Shown here piece after piece: positions 26,424 to 34,268 of a stretch of 64,000 nt of DNA. Position 1 is the stretch's first letter; each line of letters begins with the position of its first letter. Source of the DNA: an uncultured Cohaesibacter sp. (GTDB lineage Bacteria > Pseudomonadota > Alphaproteobacteria > Rhizobiales > Cohaesibacteraceae); assembly GCF_963676485.1 (NCBI RefSeq), contig NZ_OY781114.1:1302001-1366000 (forward strand). Direction: 5' to 3'. Position numbers and translations under genes: made by a program. The notes below the pieces were generated by a model that saw only the letters and a list, made by a program, of their open reading frames with translations, searched no databases and had not been told where the DNA came from.

Positions 26424-27710
26424 ATGTTTGCAACAGACCAAACGCGCCTCAAAATGAGCGCTGTTCTATCAGGAGAAAGACGAGGTTGGAGCGGTAAGCT
26501 TCTGTTTGCCGGCCCGGCGATTATTGCATCTGTGGCTTACATGGACCCGGGCAACTATGCCACAAACATTCAGGCTGGTGCTGGCTATGGCTATGGATTG
26601 CTATGGGTCGTCTTGCTTGCCAACCTGATCGCCATGCTGTTTCAGGCGCTTTCGGCCCGGCTGGGCATTGTGACGGGCAAGAATCTGGCAGAGCTTTGTC
26701 GCGATAATTTTTCCACGCCCGTTGTCTGGATCATGTGGGCCGTCAGCGAAGTCGCTGCCATGGCGACCGATCTGGCTGAGTTTCTGGGCGGCGCGATCGG
26801 TCTGGCGCTGTTGTTTGATATGCCGCTGATGACAGGCATGGGCATTACCGCCATCGTCACCTATGGCGTGTTGTTGTTCGAGAGCAAGGGGTTCCGCCCC
26901 ATGGAACTGATCATCGGGGCGATGGTCGGCGTTATCGGGCTTTGCTATCTGGCTGAAATCTTTGTGGCTCCTATTTCATGGGGAGAAACGGCAACGGGCC
27001 TTGTCACTCCAGAATTGGCAGATGCCGCAGCCCTGACCATCGCGGTGGGAATCATCGGGGCAACGGTCATGCCCCATGCGATCTATTTGCATTCGGGGCT
27101 CACCCAGTCACGCGTGGCTATTCGCACCGAGAGCGAACGCAAGAAAGTGCTGAAATATTCCAACTGGGAAGTTGTCATCGCTCTGGCCGTTGCCGGTATG
27201 GTCAATATGGCGATGGTGATGATGGCAGCCAGTGCCTTCCACCATGGGCATAGCGAAGTGGCCGAGATTGAAACTGCATATCATACTCTTACGCCACTGC
27301 TTGGTGTGTTCGCAGCAGGCGCCTTTCTGGTGTCTCTCATCGCATCGGGCATTTCCAGCTCGGTGGTTGGCACCATGGCGGGACAAATGATCATGCAGGG
27401 CTTTCTGCACTACAGGATTCCGGTTTGGCTAAGACGCCTGATCACCATGATTCCGGCTTTCGTCGTTGTCGCCATGGGGGTCAATGCAACGCAGGCACTG
27501 GTGGTCAGCCAGGTCATCCTCAGCATCTCCCTGCCAGTCCCGATGATCGCCCTGATCATTTTTACCTCCCGTCGCGACATCATGGGGGACTATGCCACCG
27601 GGAAAATTCTCCGCGCCTTGGCAGCGCTCGGTGCTACGGCCGTGCTGGTGCTCAACTTCGTTCTGTTGGCCGATACCTTCGGCATCCCTGTGCCATTCTT
27701 CATCAGCTAA
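26424..27710 (+). CDS. mntH: Mn(II)/divalent metal transporter MntH (NRAMP)
   Basis: A 428-aa membrane protein of the NRAMP family. The metal-binding DPGNYATNIQAG segment lies in the first helix and MPHAIYLHSGL in helix 6. It uses the proton gradient to import Mn(II). The ATG is the first after the MntR boxes. Control by the neighbouring mntR is very likely. Confidence 0.96.
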   Translation: MFATDQTRLKMSAVLSGERRGWSGKLLFAGPAIIASVAYMDPGNYATNIQAGAGYGYGLLWVVLLANLIAMLFQALSARLGIVTGKNLAELCRDNFSTPVVWIMWAVSEVAAMATDLAEFLGGAIGLALLFDMPLMTGMGITAIVTYGVLLFESKGFRPMELIIGAMVGVIGLCYLAEIFVAPISWGETATGLVTPELADAAALTIAVGIIGATVMPHAIYLHSGLTQSRVAIRTESERKKVLKYSNWEVVIALAVAGMVNMAMVMMAASAFHHGHSEVAEIETAYHTLTPLLGVFAAGAFLVSLIASGISSSVVGTMAGQMIMQGFLHYRIPVWLRRLITMIPAFVVVAMGVNATQALVVSQVILSISLPVPMIALIIFTSRRDIMGDYATGKILRALAALGATAVLVLNFVLLADTFGIPVPFFIS

Positions 27711-27749
27711 GGGAACCCTCAGAGCATCAAGGCACATGGAAACTCAACC

Positions 27750-27790
27750 AATGAGTCGCTTCTTTAAAAAGGCAGCGGCTCATTATTTTT
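27750..27790 (+). terminator. Terminator after mntH
   Basis: An 11-bp stem (27750-27760 with 27774-27784, one G.U) is followed by ATTATTTTT. It overlaps the 3' end of the convergent acdR gene. Confidence 0.75.
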
Positions 27791-28231
27791 GACTTCCTTC
27801 ATCACAAAGAAGGTTCGCGTTTGACGCACACCGGGCAAGGCGATGAGCTGTTCCCCATGCAATGTGTTAAAGTCGCTCATATCCCGGACGCGGATGGTTA
27901 TGAGATAGTCGTAATCCCCCGCCACAAGATTGCAATTGAGCACAACTGGCATCCCGGCGATCGCATCTTCAAAAGCCTTGAAGCTTTCAGGCGTCGAGTG
28001 ATCCAGCACGACTCCCACCATGACCAGAGCGCCCAGCCCGATCGGCTTTGGATTGATATGGGCATGCACCCCCAGAATATAGCCTTCCTCAAACAGGCGC
28101 TGGGTGCGCCTGTGGCAGGTCGCGGCGCTCACGTTGACCTTCTCGGCCAGCTCCGCGTTAGAAAGCCGTCCGTTTTTCTGCAGATATCGCAAGATGTTCT
28201 TATCGACTCGGTCGAGCTCGGAATTATCCAT
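27764..28231 (-). CDS. acdR: Lrp/AsnC-family regulator AcdR
   Basis: A 155-aa Lrp-type protein with an N-terminal helix-turn-helix (LDRVDKNILRYLQKNGRLSNAELAEKVNVSAATCHRRTQRL) and a C-terminal RAM/ligand domain. It is divergent from acdS, the arrangement known for AcdR, which activates ACC deaminase genes in proteobacteria. A perfect inverted repeat lies just upstream of its start. The gene end is overlapped by the mntH terminator. Confidence 0.88.
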   Translation of the reverse strand: MDNSELDRVDKNILRYLQKNGRLSNAELAEKVNVSAATCHRRTQRLFEEGYILGVHAHINPKPIGLGALVMVGVVLDHSTPESFKAFEDAIAGMPVVLNCNLVAGDYDYLITIRVRDMSDFNTLHGEQLIALPGVRQTRTFFVMKEVKNNEPLPF

Positions 28232-28232
28232 A

Positions 28233-28247
28233 TGAAAGATTCTTTCA
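28233..28247. promoter_or_regulatory. Candidate AcdR/Lrp operator
   Basis: The perfect inverted repeat TGAAAG-ATT-CTTTCA lies immediately upstream of the acdR start in the acdR-acdS divergent region. The position suits autoregulation and acdS control. Confidence 0.5.
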
Positions 28248-28401
28248 CTTTATATAACAAATATTATAAATATCTCTCATACTATAGAGACATATCCGAT
28301 TTATGGCAAATTTCTACAAGCCTATTTCGAAGCACCTTTCATGCCTTTTTTGCTAATCTGTGGTCATTGAAAAAAATCACCAGATCAAAAGAGGCAAACC
28401 C

Positions 28402-29415
28402 GTGCTCGAACAATTTGAACGCTATCCCCTAACCTTCGGCCCGACGCCGATTGAAAAGCTCCCTCGCCTGTCCGAAGCCCTCGGCGGCAAGGTTGAAATT
28501 TATGCCAAACGCGAAGACTGCAACTCCGGCCTCGCCATGGGCGGCAATAAGCTGCGCAAGCTGGAATATATCCTTCCTGATGCCATCGCTTCGGGCGCCG
28601 ACACGCTGGTATCCATTGGCGGGGTGCAATCCAACCATACCCGCATGGTTGCCGCTGCTGCTGCCAAAGTCGGCATGAAGTGCGTCGTGGTGCAGGAAAA
28701 ATGGGTGCCCCATTATGATGCCGTCTATGATCGGGTCGGCAACATTCTGATGACGCGCCTGATGGGGGCCGACAGCCGCCTGGTCGAGGATGGCTTTGAT
28801 ATCGGGATTCGCCAGAGCTGGGAAAATGCCATTCAGTCGGTCAAGGATGCAGGCGGTGTACCTTATGCCATTCCGGCGGGCGCTTCTGTGCACAAATATG
28901 GCGCTTTGGGCTATATCGGCTTTGCCGAGGAAGTCGCGCAGCAGGAAGAAGAGCTCGGCTTCAAATTCGACTATATCGTCGTATGCGTTGTAACCGGCTC
29001 CACTCAGGGCGGCATGATTGTCGGCTTCGCCGCACAGGATCGTGCAGACAGGGTGATTGGCATTGACGCTTCAGCCACCGTTGACCAGACCCGCGCGCAG
29101 GTCCGCTCCATTGTCGACAACACGGCTGAACTTGTCGGTCTTGGCCGCACCGTGCGTGATGATGAAATCGTGATCAATCCCGATTATGCCTATCCAGCCT
29201 ATGGTGTACCTTCTGAGGCGACCAACGACGCGATCCGGCTTGCTGCCCGCACAGAGGCCATGATGACCGACCCGGTTTATGAAGGCAAAAGCATGCAGGG
29301 CATGATCGACCTCACCAAGAAGGGCTTCTTCCCTGAAGGTTCCAAGATTCTCTATGCCCATCTGGGTGGTGCACCTGCGCTCAACGGCTATAGCTATTAT
29401 TATAAGGACGGCTAA
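28402..29415 (+). CDS. acdS: 1-aminocyclopropane-1-carboxylate deaminase
   Basis: A 337-aa PLP enzyme that converts ACC, the ethylene precursor, to 2-oxobutyrate and ammonia. The GTG at 28402 with GAGG 8 nt upstream gives the family start ([22 protein letters not shown]) and family length. Lys50 ([10 protein letters not shown]) binds PLP, and Ser77 lies in VQSNHT. The residues that separate true ACC deaminases from D-cysteine desulfhydrases are present: Tyr293-Glu294 and Leu321. It is divergent from acdR, and a strong terminator follows. Confidence 0.95.
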   Translation: MLEQFERYPLTFGPTPIEKLPRLSEALGGKVEIYAKREDCNSGLAMGGNKLRKLEYILPDAIASGADTLVSIGGVQSNHTRMVAAAAAKVGMKCVVVQEKWVPHYDAVYDRVGNILMTRLMGADSRLVEDGFDIGIRQSWENAIQSVKDAGGVPYAIPAGASVHKYGALGYIGFAEEVAQQEEELGFKFDYIVVCVVTGSTQGGMIVGFAAQDRADRVIGIDASATVDQTRAQVRSIVDNTAELVGLGRTVRDDEIVINPDYAYPAYGVPSEATNDAIRLAARTEAMMTDPVYEGKSMQGMIDLTKKGFFPEGSKILYAHLGGAPALNGYSYYYKDG

Positions 29416-29440
29416 GGATCTGGTGCCAACCCCGTCCCCG

Positions 29441-29502
29441 GGGCCGCTTTCTCCAGCCCCCCAAAGTCGGATAACGACGCAAGAAAGCGGCCCTTGGTTT
29501 TT
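29441..29502 (+). terminator. Terminator after acdS
   Basis: A perfect 12-bp stem (29441-29452 with 29482-29493) is followed by TTGGTTTTTC. Confidence 0.8.
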
Positions 29503-29624
29503 CATTTTTCCTTCCCTTTGCGAATCCGCTAGCTTCAAGGCAACCAAGCCCCCTGATTCGAGCGCGCTCTGGCTTGCCGCATCATCAGGTGAAAGAGCAA
29601 GCCTCTTCGTGAAGGATAAATCTC

Positions 29625-30389
29625 ATGGCCCCCGCTGCCATCCGCGAAACCGACCTTTATGCCCCCGTCAAACTCTATCTGCAAAAGCAGGGCTATGAGG
29701 TGAAAGGGGAAGTGGGCGCTGCCGATATCGTCGCCAGTCGCGGCGAAGATGATCCACTCATCGTCGAACTGAAGCTGGGCTTTTCCCTCACACTGTTCCA
29801 TCAGGCCATCACCCGACAAGCTGTTACTGACGCGGTCTATATCGCTGTGCCCCATAGTGGCAGTCGGCAATTCCAAAAATCCCTCAAGAATAATATCGCG
29901 CTCTGTCGCCGTCTTGGTCTGGGGCTGATCACTGTGCGGCTCAAGGATGGGTTTGTTACGCCTCATCTGGATCCTGCCCCCTATAAGCCCCGCCAAATGA
30001 AGACGCGCAAAGCGCGCCTGTTGCGCGAATTTGCCCGCAGGGTGGGCGACCCCAATGCTGGCGGATCGGCACGCAAGAAGGCTTTGGTGACCGCCTATCG
30101 GCAGGACGCACTCAAATGCCTTAAATATCTGACAGAAAACGGGCCGACAAAAGCAGCGATCGTGGCGCGTGTCACTGGCGTGGACACAGCGCGCCGCATC
30201 CTTGCTGATGATCATTATGGCTGGTTTGAACGCGTCTCCCTGGGCATCTATCAGATGACGCCGAAGGGCGAAGGCGCGTTGGCCGACTATGCAGAAGAAA
30301 TGGCGCAGCTCAATTTTCCAGAAAAGGCCCGTATAGAAGAGACCTGTGCTACAGAGACTAGCAAGACTAGTCCCAAGGAATCTGATTAA
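29625..30389 (+). CDS. DUF2161 protein, PD-(D/E)XK-like
   Basis: A 254-aa cytoplasmic protein of the DUF2161 family. The N-terminal half has a nuclease-like pattern, GAADIVASRG...LIVELKLG (Asp then Glu-x-Lys), as in PD-(D/E)XK enzymes. The C-terminal half resembles a winged helix (KCLKYLTENGPTKAAIVARVTGV). Substrate and role are unknown. It stands alone between two terminators. An ATG at 29625 follows a GAAGGA ribosome site. Confidence 0.75.
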   Translation: MAPAAIRETDLYAPVKLYLQKQGYEVKGEVGAADIVASRGEDDPLIVELKLGFSLTLFHQAITRQAVTDAVYIAVPHSGSRQFQKSLKNNIALCRRLGLGLITVRLKDGFVTPHLDPAPYKPRQMKTRKARLLREFARRVGDPNAGGSARKKALVTAYRQDALKCLKYLTENGPTKAAIVARVTGVDTARRILADDHYGWFERVSLGIYQMTPKGEGALADYAEEMAQLNFPEKARIEETCATETSKTSPKESD

Positions 30390-30656
30390 GCCGTTTCGCC
30401 CTAAAGCAGCCTGCGCATAACGCCAGCACAAGCCACCAAGCCCACTTGCAACTTGGGCCGAGTGCCCCTACTCCTATGCATAGCGTTGTACAACACCCAT
30501 TTGGTGTGTCTTCTTCCGGACCGGGGAACAAGAACAGCTCATGCGTTTGCCTCCCAACAAGCCATCATGTGCTGGTCGCAATCGCTTTTCATTATCAGTC
30601 TGGCCATGGCATTCCTGCCTGCCCAGAAGAACCAGACTCACGATTTGGAGCATGAC

Positions 30657-31046
30657 ATGAAGATTGCTGTATCCTCTCAGAATTTCCGCACGGTCACCAA
30701 CCACGCAGGACGAGCCCGCCGATTTATCGTCTATACAGTGGGAGAAGACCTTCAACCCGTCGAAACCGACCGCATCGACCTGCCCAAGGAACTGAGCATG
30801 CATGAAGTGGGCGATAGTGGCATTGCCCATCCTTTGGATTTTGTTGATGTCATTCTTTCCGCCTCTTTTGGCGCAGGCTTTGCCCGCCGGATGCATGCGC
30901 GCGGCCTGATTGCCAGCATCACCGAGAAGACCGATCCACTTGAAGCGGTCAAGGAATTCATGATGAACGGCCAGAATCTACCGCAGCTCTGTGACTGCAA
31001 TCACGACCATGATCATGCGCATGGCCATGCCGGACATGAAGCCTGA
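30657..31046 (+). CDS. NifX/NifB-like iron-molybdenum cofactor domain protein
   Basis: A 129-aa protein opening MKIAVSSQNFRTVTNHAGRARRF, the dinitrogenase iron-molybdenum cofactor biosynthesis (NifX/NafY-like) fold. The tail is strongly metal-binding: CDC, then alternating His/Asp over about 12 residues. No nitrogenase genes are nearby, so a general metal or Fe-S handling role is more likely. The ATG at 30657 has GGAG 6 nt upstream; longer forms have no support. Confidence 0.8.
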   Translation: MKIAVSSQNFRTVTNHAGRARRFIVYTVGEDLQPVETDRIDLPKELSMHEVGDSGIAHPLDFVDVILSASFGAGFARRMHARGLIASITEKTDPLEAVKEFMMNGQNLPQLCDCNHDHDHAHGHAGHEA

Positions 31047-31090
31047 ACACAGAAACTGATTATTTTCCCAGAATCACAATGTGATCCGAA

Positions 31091-31114
31091 AAGGGGCCAG
31101 CCGGCCCCTTTTTT
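31091..31114 (+). terminator. Terminator after the NifX-like gene
   Basis: A perfect 8-bp stem (31091-31098 with 31103-31110) is followed by a T-run. Confidence 0.85.
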
Positions 31115-31374
31115 CATAAATACGGAAAGCATGGCTTTTCACGCCTCTCAAGAGAACGCCTCAAGGCAAAGGCCAATGTCTCGAACGGTCTCTCAACGCC
31201 CATAGCAAGCCCTTTCACCACGGACAGAAACCTTAAGCTGCCCCTTGAAAAGTCCAAATTCCCTTTCTACGCACACCAGCTACGCCAGGCGGACGGTTTG
31301 TTCGGCACAAATTAAGCGCAGAAAACTGCGCTCTCGGCGTTGGTTTGTGTGTTTTTTGCAACAACCCTTTTGAA

Positions 31375-31401
31375 TTGACAATTGGACTCTCAAAGTATGT
31401 T
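31375..31401 (+). promoter_or_regulatory. Porin promoter candidate
   Basis: A consensus TTGACA at 31375-31380 is followed by TATGTT at 31396-31401 (15-bp spacer, slightly short). Transcription from here would give a leader of about 60 nt before the porin ATG. Confidence 0.5.
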
Positions 31402-31433
31402 TGCGATTTACAATTAAACGGTTATTGTCTCCT

Positions 31434-31443
31434 TGTCGCAAGC
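31434..31443 (+). promoter_or_regulatory. Porin leader site complementary to putative sRNA loops
   Basis: TGTCGCAAGC, 27-36 nt upstream of the porin ATG, is an exact 10-nt complement of the loop motif repeated at 33842-33857 and 33906-33921. Confidence 0.4.
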
Positions 31444-31469
31444 TTATCAAAAATACTAGGGTCAGAATT

Positions 31470-32603
31470 ATGAACATCAAGAGCCTCATCCTCGGTTCTG
31501 CAGCAGCTTTGGTTGCCGGCGGCGCAGCCCAGGCAGCAGACCTGCCAGTAGCAGAGCCTGTAGATTATGTAAAAGTATGCGACGCTTATGGCGCTGGCTA
31601 CTTCTTCCTCCCAGGCACCGATACCTGCCTGAAGATCAGCGGCTATGTCCGTACTGAAGCTCGTTTTCAGGAAGGCAACCGCGCTGCTGACAAATTCAAC
31701 CTCTGGGCACGTGGTCAGGTAAACTTCGACGCTAAAGAAGAAACCGAACTGGGCACTCTTGCTTCTCGCGTTCGTATCGAAGGCGAACATGACGGTAACA
31801 TCAAAATTGCTAAAGCATGGTTGTCTTTGGGTGGCTTCTATGCTGGTTACCTCTCCTCCGGTGGCATTGTTGACTATGTAGGCGACATGTACGGCGGCGA
31901 CTATGATCTGGGCGATATCGATGTTGCTCAGATGGGCTATAACATGGCCTTCGGTAACGGCGTAACCGCTACTCTGGGTATCGCAAACACCCAAAACCTT
32001 GGCGACCTGAACGGCACTGCCACCGGTGATGGCTTTGCTGGTCAGTCCATGCCTACCGTGGTTGCCCGCTTGAAAGTTGATCAGGCTTGGGGTTCTGTAT
32101 CTGTTGGCGGTATCGTTGGCGAAGCTCGTTATAGCGATGCACAGTATGACAACGACGTTGTATATTCCGTAGCTGCAGGTGGTATCTTCAACCTCGACAT
32201 GCTGTCTGCTGGTTCCAACTTCGCTCTGAACGGCTTCTACACCAAAGGTGCAATGGGCTGGAACGGCATCAACGATTCAACCTACATGGCTGATGCTACC
32301 CTTGATACAGCTAAAAATGAGTACGAACTCAACGAACTGTATGGTGTATCCGCAAGCTTGAAATATGCTTTCGCTGACAACCTGTGGACCGTTATTTCCG
32401 GCGGCTATGCTGAATATGACGATCAGGGCGCAGCTAACGATTTCGATCAGTGGACCGCTTCTGCAGAACTTGGCTACAAGCCAGTTAAAAACCTCAAAGT
32501 TATCGCCGGTGTCCAGTATACCGATCGTGACTTCGAAACTGCATCTACCACAGCCGACTATGACAATTGGGAAGGCAAACTGCGTCTGCAGCGTGACTTC
32601 TAA
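31470..32603 (+). CDS. Outer membrane porin, Omp2b type
   Basis: A 377-aa outer-membrane porin of the alphaproteobacterial Omp2b family (PF02530). It has a signal peptide (MNIKSLILGSAAALVAGGAAQA), then DLPVAEPVDYVKVCDAYGAGYFFLPGTDTCLKISGYVR with the paired family cysteines, followed by beta strands to the terminal RLQRDF. Codon choice (GCT, GGT, GTA, CTG) differs from the neighbours and suggests very high expression. The ATG at 31470 has AGGG 8 nt upstream. It is followed by a strong terminator. Confidence 0.93.
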   Translation: MNIKSLILGSAAALVAGGAAQAADLPVAEPVDYVKVCDAYGAGYFFLPGTDTCLKISGYVRTEARFQEGNRAADKFNLWARGQVNFDAKEETELGTLASRVRIEGEHDGNIKIAKAWLSLGGFYAGYLSSGGIVDYVGDMYGGDYDLGDIDVAQMGYNMAFGNGVTATLGIANTQNLGDLNGTATGDGFAGQSMPTVVARLKVDQAWGSVSVGGIVGEARYSDAQYDNDVVYSVAAGGIFNLDMLSAGSNFALNGFYTKGAMGWNGINDSTYMADATLDTAKNEYELNELYGVSASLKYAFADNLWTVISGGYAEYDDQGAANDFDQWTASAELGYKPVKNLKVIAGVQYTDRDFETASTTADYDNWEGKLRLQRDF

Positions 32604-32632
32604 GAACAGTTAATACTGTTTCTGATAGTTGG

Positions 32633-32665
32633 GTCCCGAGAGCATCGCTCTCGGGACTTTTTTAT
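32633..32665 (+). terminator. Porin terminator
   Basis: A perfect 10-bp stem (32633-32642 with 32648-32657) is followed by TTTTTTAT. Confidence 0.9.
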
Positions 32666-32697
32666 CTTTAAAGGGTTCCAGAGCCTCATGCAGCCAC

Positions 32698-32732
32698 GAA
32701 AAAGCCGAGCCCTGGAAAAGAGGAGCCCGGCT
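32698..32732 (-). terminator. Terminator of the tetR gene
   Basis: A 10-bp stem with two G.U pairs (32703-32712 with 32723-32732) is followed on the minus strand by TTTTTCG, 50 bp past the stop. Confidence 0.75.
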
Positions 32733-32781
32733 ATGGAAATCAAGCTGCTATTCTATTCAGGCGCTAGTCCTGCTTATCCTT

Positions 32782-33360
32782 TCAAGCGGCCTCTTCCCCT
32801 TGGGATGTCAGCGCCAGAATGGAGGCCGATAGCGTATCCAGTAGGCGGTTTAGTTCCTCAATGGAATTGGCCCTACCGCATTTCATTTCCCGGCATGTCA
32901 TGATGATGAATTCAGCCATATGGGCAGGACATTGCCCCGAAGCGCCGATATATTTGGTGTAGGGAACCAGAAGTTCGGCAAGAAATTGCTTATGCTCCTG
33001 CTTGAGCTTGGCAATCGCCGGATGGTTGTTCATATCGGCGTCATTCCAGAGCGTTATCGCCTCTGGATGCTTCTGTAAGAAGATGAAAGGCCGAACAACC
33101 ATATGCTCGAAATAGATATTCAATTGATCAGCCAGAGAGGTGCAATGTGTGATCTCTTCCCGTGTATTTCTCAAATGCTCTCGAAAGACATGATATGAAG
33201 TTTCAGCAAACAGATCCTCCTTGTTGGCAAAAACAGCATAGACGGTCTGTCGAGACAGACCTGCATGTTTGGCAACGTCTGTCATAGAAGTACGATTGTA
33301 GCCATAGCGCGAAATCAACTCTTGCGCGGCCTGAATAACCTTATCTTTTGTGTTTGTCAT
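32782..33360 (-). CDS. TetR-family transcriptional regulator
   Basis: A 192-aa protein with an N-terminal TetR helix-turn-helix (about 20-50: RYGYNRTSMTDVAKHAGLSRQTVYAVFANKEDLF) and an all-helical ligand domain. The ligand is unknown. The bases just before the ATG (33362-33376 on the plus strand) are identical over 15 nt to the loop sequence of the putative structured RNA upstream. No ideal Shine-Dalgarno sequence is visible at normal spacing; GGGGA lies about 15 nt upstream. Confidence 0.9.
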   Translation of the reverse strand: MTNTKDKVIQAAQELISRYGYNRTSMTDVAKHAGLSRQTVYAVFANKEDLFAETSYHVFREHLRNTREEITHCTSLADQLNIYFEHMVVRPFIFLQKHPEAITLWNDADMNNHPAIAKLKQEHKQFLAELLVPYTKYIGASGQCPAHMAEFIIMTCREMKCGRANSIEELNRLLDTLSASILALTSQGEEAA

Positions 33361-33532
33361 CCTGCTTGCGACACATCCCCTGCGACACGAATGTGCTTCC
33401 CCTGTTTTTAAAAAATCTGGACTGCAATATCGCCTATCGTCGAAATATATTAACTTTGGCGATTAAAATTATTTTTCGATAAGGAACAATATACGAAATC
33501 CTGAATACTGTAAATTTTTTTCCCCTTAAAGA

Positions 33533-33561
33533 TTGACAATCAATGTCTGTTTGTCTATTTT
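33533..33561 (+). promoter_or_regulatory. Sigma70-like promoter of the putative sRNA
   Basis: TTGACA (33533-33538), a 17-bp spacer and TATTTT (33556-33561). An imperfect palindrome GACA-N5-TGTC (33535-33547) overlaps the -35 box and could be the operator of the divergent TetR regulator. No credible coding region lies downstream before the convergent opp genes. Confidence 0.55.
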
Positions 33562-33747
33562 CATCTTACACAAAATGTCATTTCGTAATGGCGCTTTGGT
33601 CAAACACCCTCTAGTTGCCAGTTTGTAATTGGAGTTTGGTTTCCGAAAATGCGCCGACTTATGACTAAGCTCTGAACGCAAATAGTCGGTGCATCATCAT
33701 TTGGATGCGAAGATTTTTTGATTGTTTTGGAGAAGAGTTTCAATGTG

Positions 33748-33781
33748 CGGCATATTAGGAATTTGAATTCCTAATATGCCG
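33748..33781. repeat. Perfect 34-nt palindrome
   Basis: Arms of 16 bp (33748-33763 and 33766-33781, starting CGGCATATTAGG) with a 2-bp centre. There is no T-run, so it is not a usual terminator. It lies between the promoter and the two-hairpin RNA. Confidence 0.85.
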
Positions 33782-33827
33782 AAACATAGAGATACCATTT
33801 GATGCTGCGTCAACAGCTTGAATGGTT

Positions 33828-33949
33828 ACAGTCTGTCCACCTTACTGCTTGCGACACATGGTGGACACTGTCGTCACGGGGCGAGTTTGGTTACCTGTCT
33901 AAGCTTTACTGCTTGCGACACCTGACGGGTAGTGCTTGCTCCGTGACGA
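33828..33949 (+). ncRNA. Putative two-hairpin antisense small RNA
   Basis: Hairpin A (33828-33871): a 12-bp stem with a 2-nt bulge around an 18-nt loop. Hairpin B (33871-33949): a 16-bp outer stem (three G.U) and an 8-bp inner stem (33892-33899 with 33924-33931) around a 24-nt loop. Each apical loop contains the same 16 nt, TTACTGCTTGCGACAC (33842-33857 and 33906-33921). The loop is complementary over 15 nt to the tetR translation start region and over 10 nt to the porin leader. RNA ends are unknown; a promoter lies at 33533 and there is no clear intrinsic terminator (a weak hairpin at 34041-34056 is the best candidate). A 72-codon TTG-start frame covers the region but has no family features. 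Repeated protein-binding DNA sites are the main alternative. Confidence 0.5.
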
Positions 33950-34217
33950 AATTTATATCAGCAGAAATTTTCTTTGAAAAGCCCACCTACAAGCTTTCAG
34001 CAATTGTCACATTGTAAATTCGTCGTATCGGGCGGTTTATGCGCGTTTTGACGCGCCTTTATCCACAGACGCAAGGCGAGATTCACGCTCAAATGCCATT
34101 AAGGTGGCGAACCAGCAGCATATCTATACTGGCTTTTGCCAAGCCGAATCCTCCCAACAACACCGTGTCTAGCCCCTCATAGGCCAAGCTATGTCCGTCG
34201 CAACCATGTTGGGCGCA

Positions 34218-34244
34218 CAAAAAAAGGCGCCGTTGCCGGCGCCT
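34218..34244 (-). terminator. Terminator of the opp operon
   Basis: A perfect 7-bp GC stem (34225-34231 with 34238-34244) is followed on the minus strand by TTTTTT. Confidence 0.85.
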
Positions 34245-34268
34245 CTTGTTCGTTCTTAAAGGGGATGA

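Larger units (their letters stand above)
33361..33827. other. AT-rich region upstream of tetR, no gene
   Basis: No protein gene is visible. It contains two copies of TGCGACAC near the tetR start (33367-33374 and 33381-33388 on the plus strand), a sigma70-like promoter reading away from tetR and a 34-nt palindrome, both listed separately. Confidence 0.5.

Noticed and set aside
33799-34017. 72-codon frame covering the two hairpins
   Set aside because: It has a TTG start, no good ribosome site and no family features. The inverted and direct repeats are explained better by RNA structure. Kept only as an alternative.
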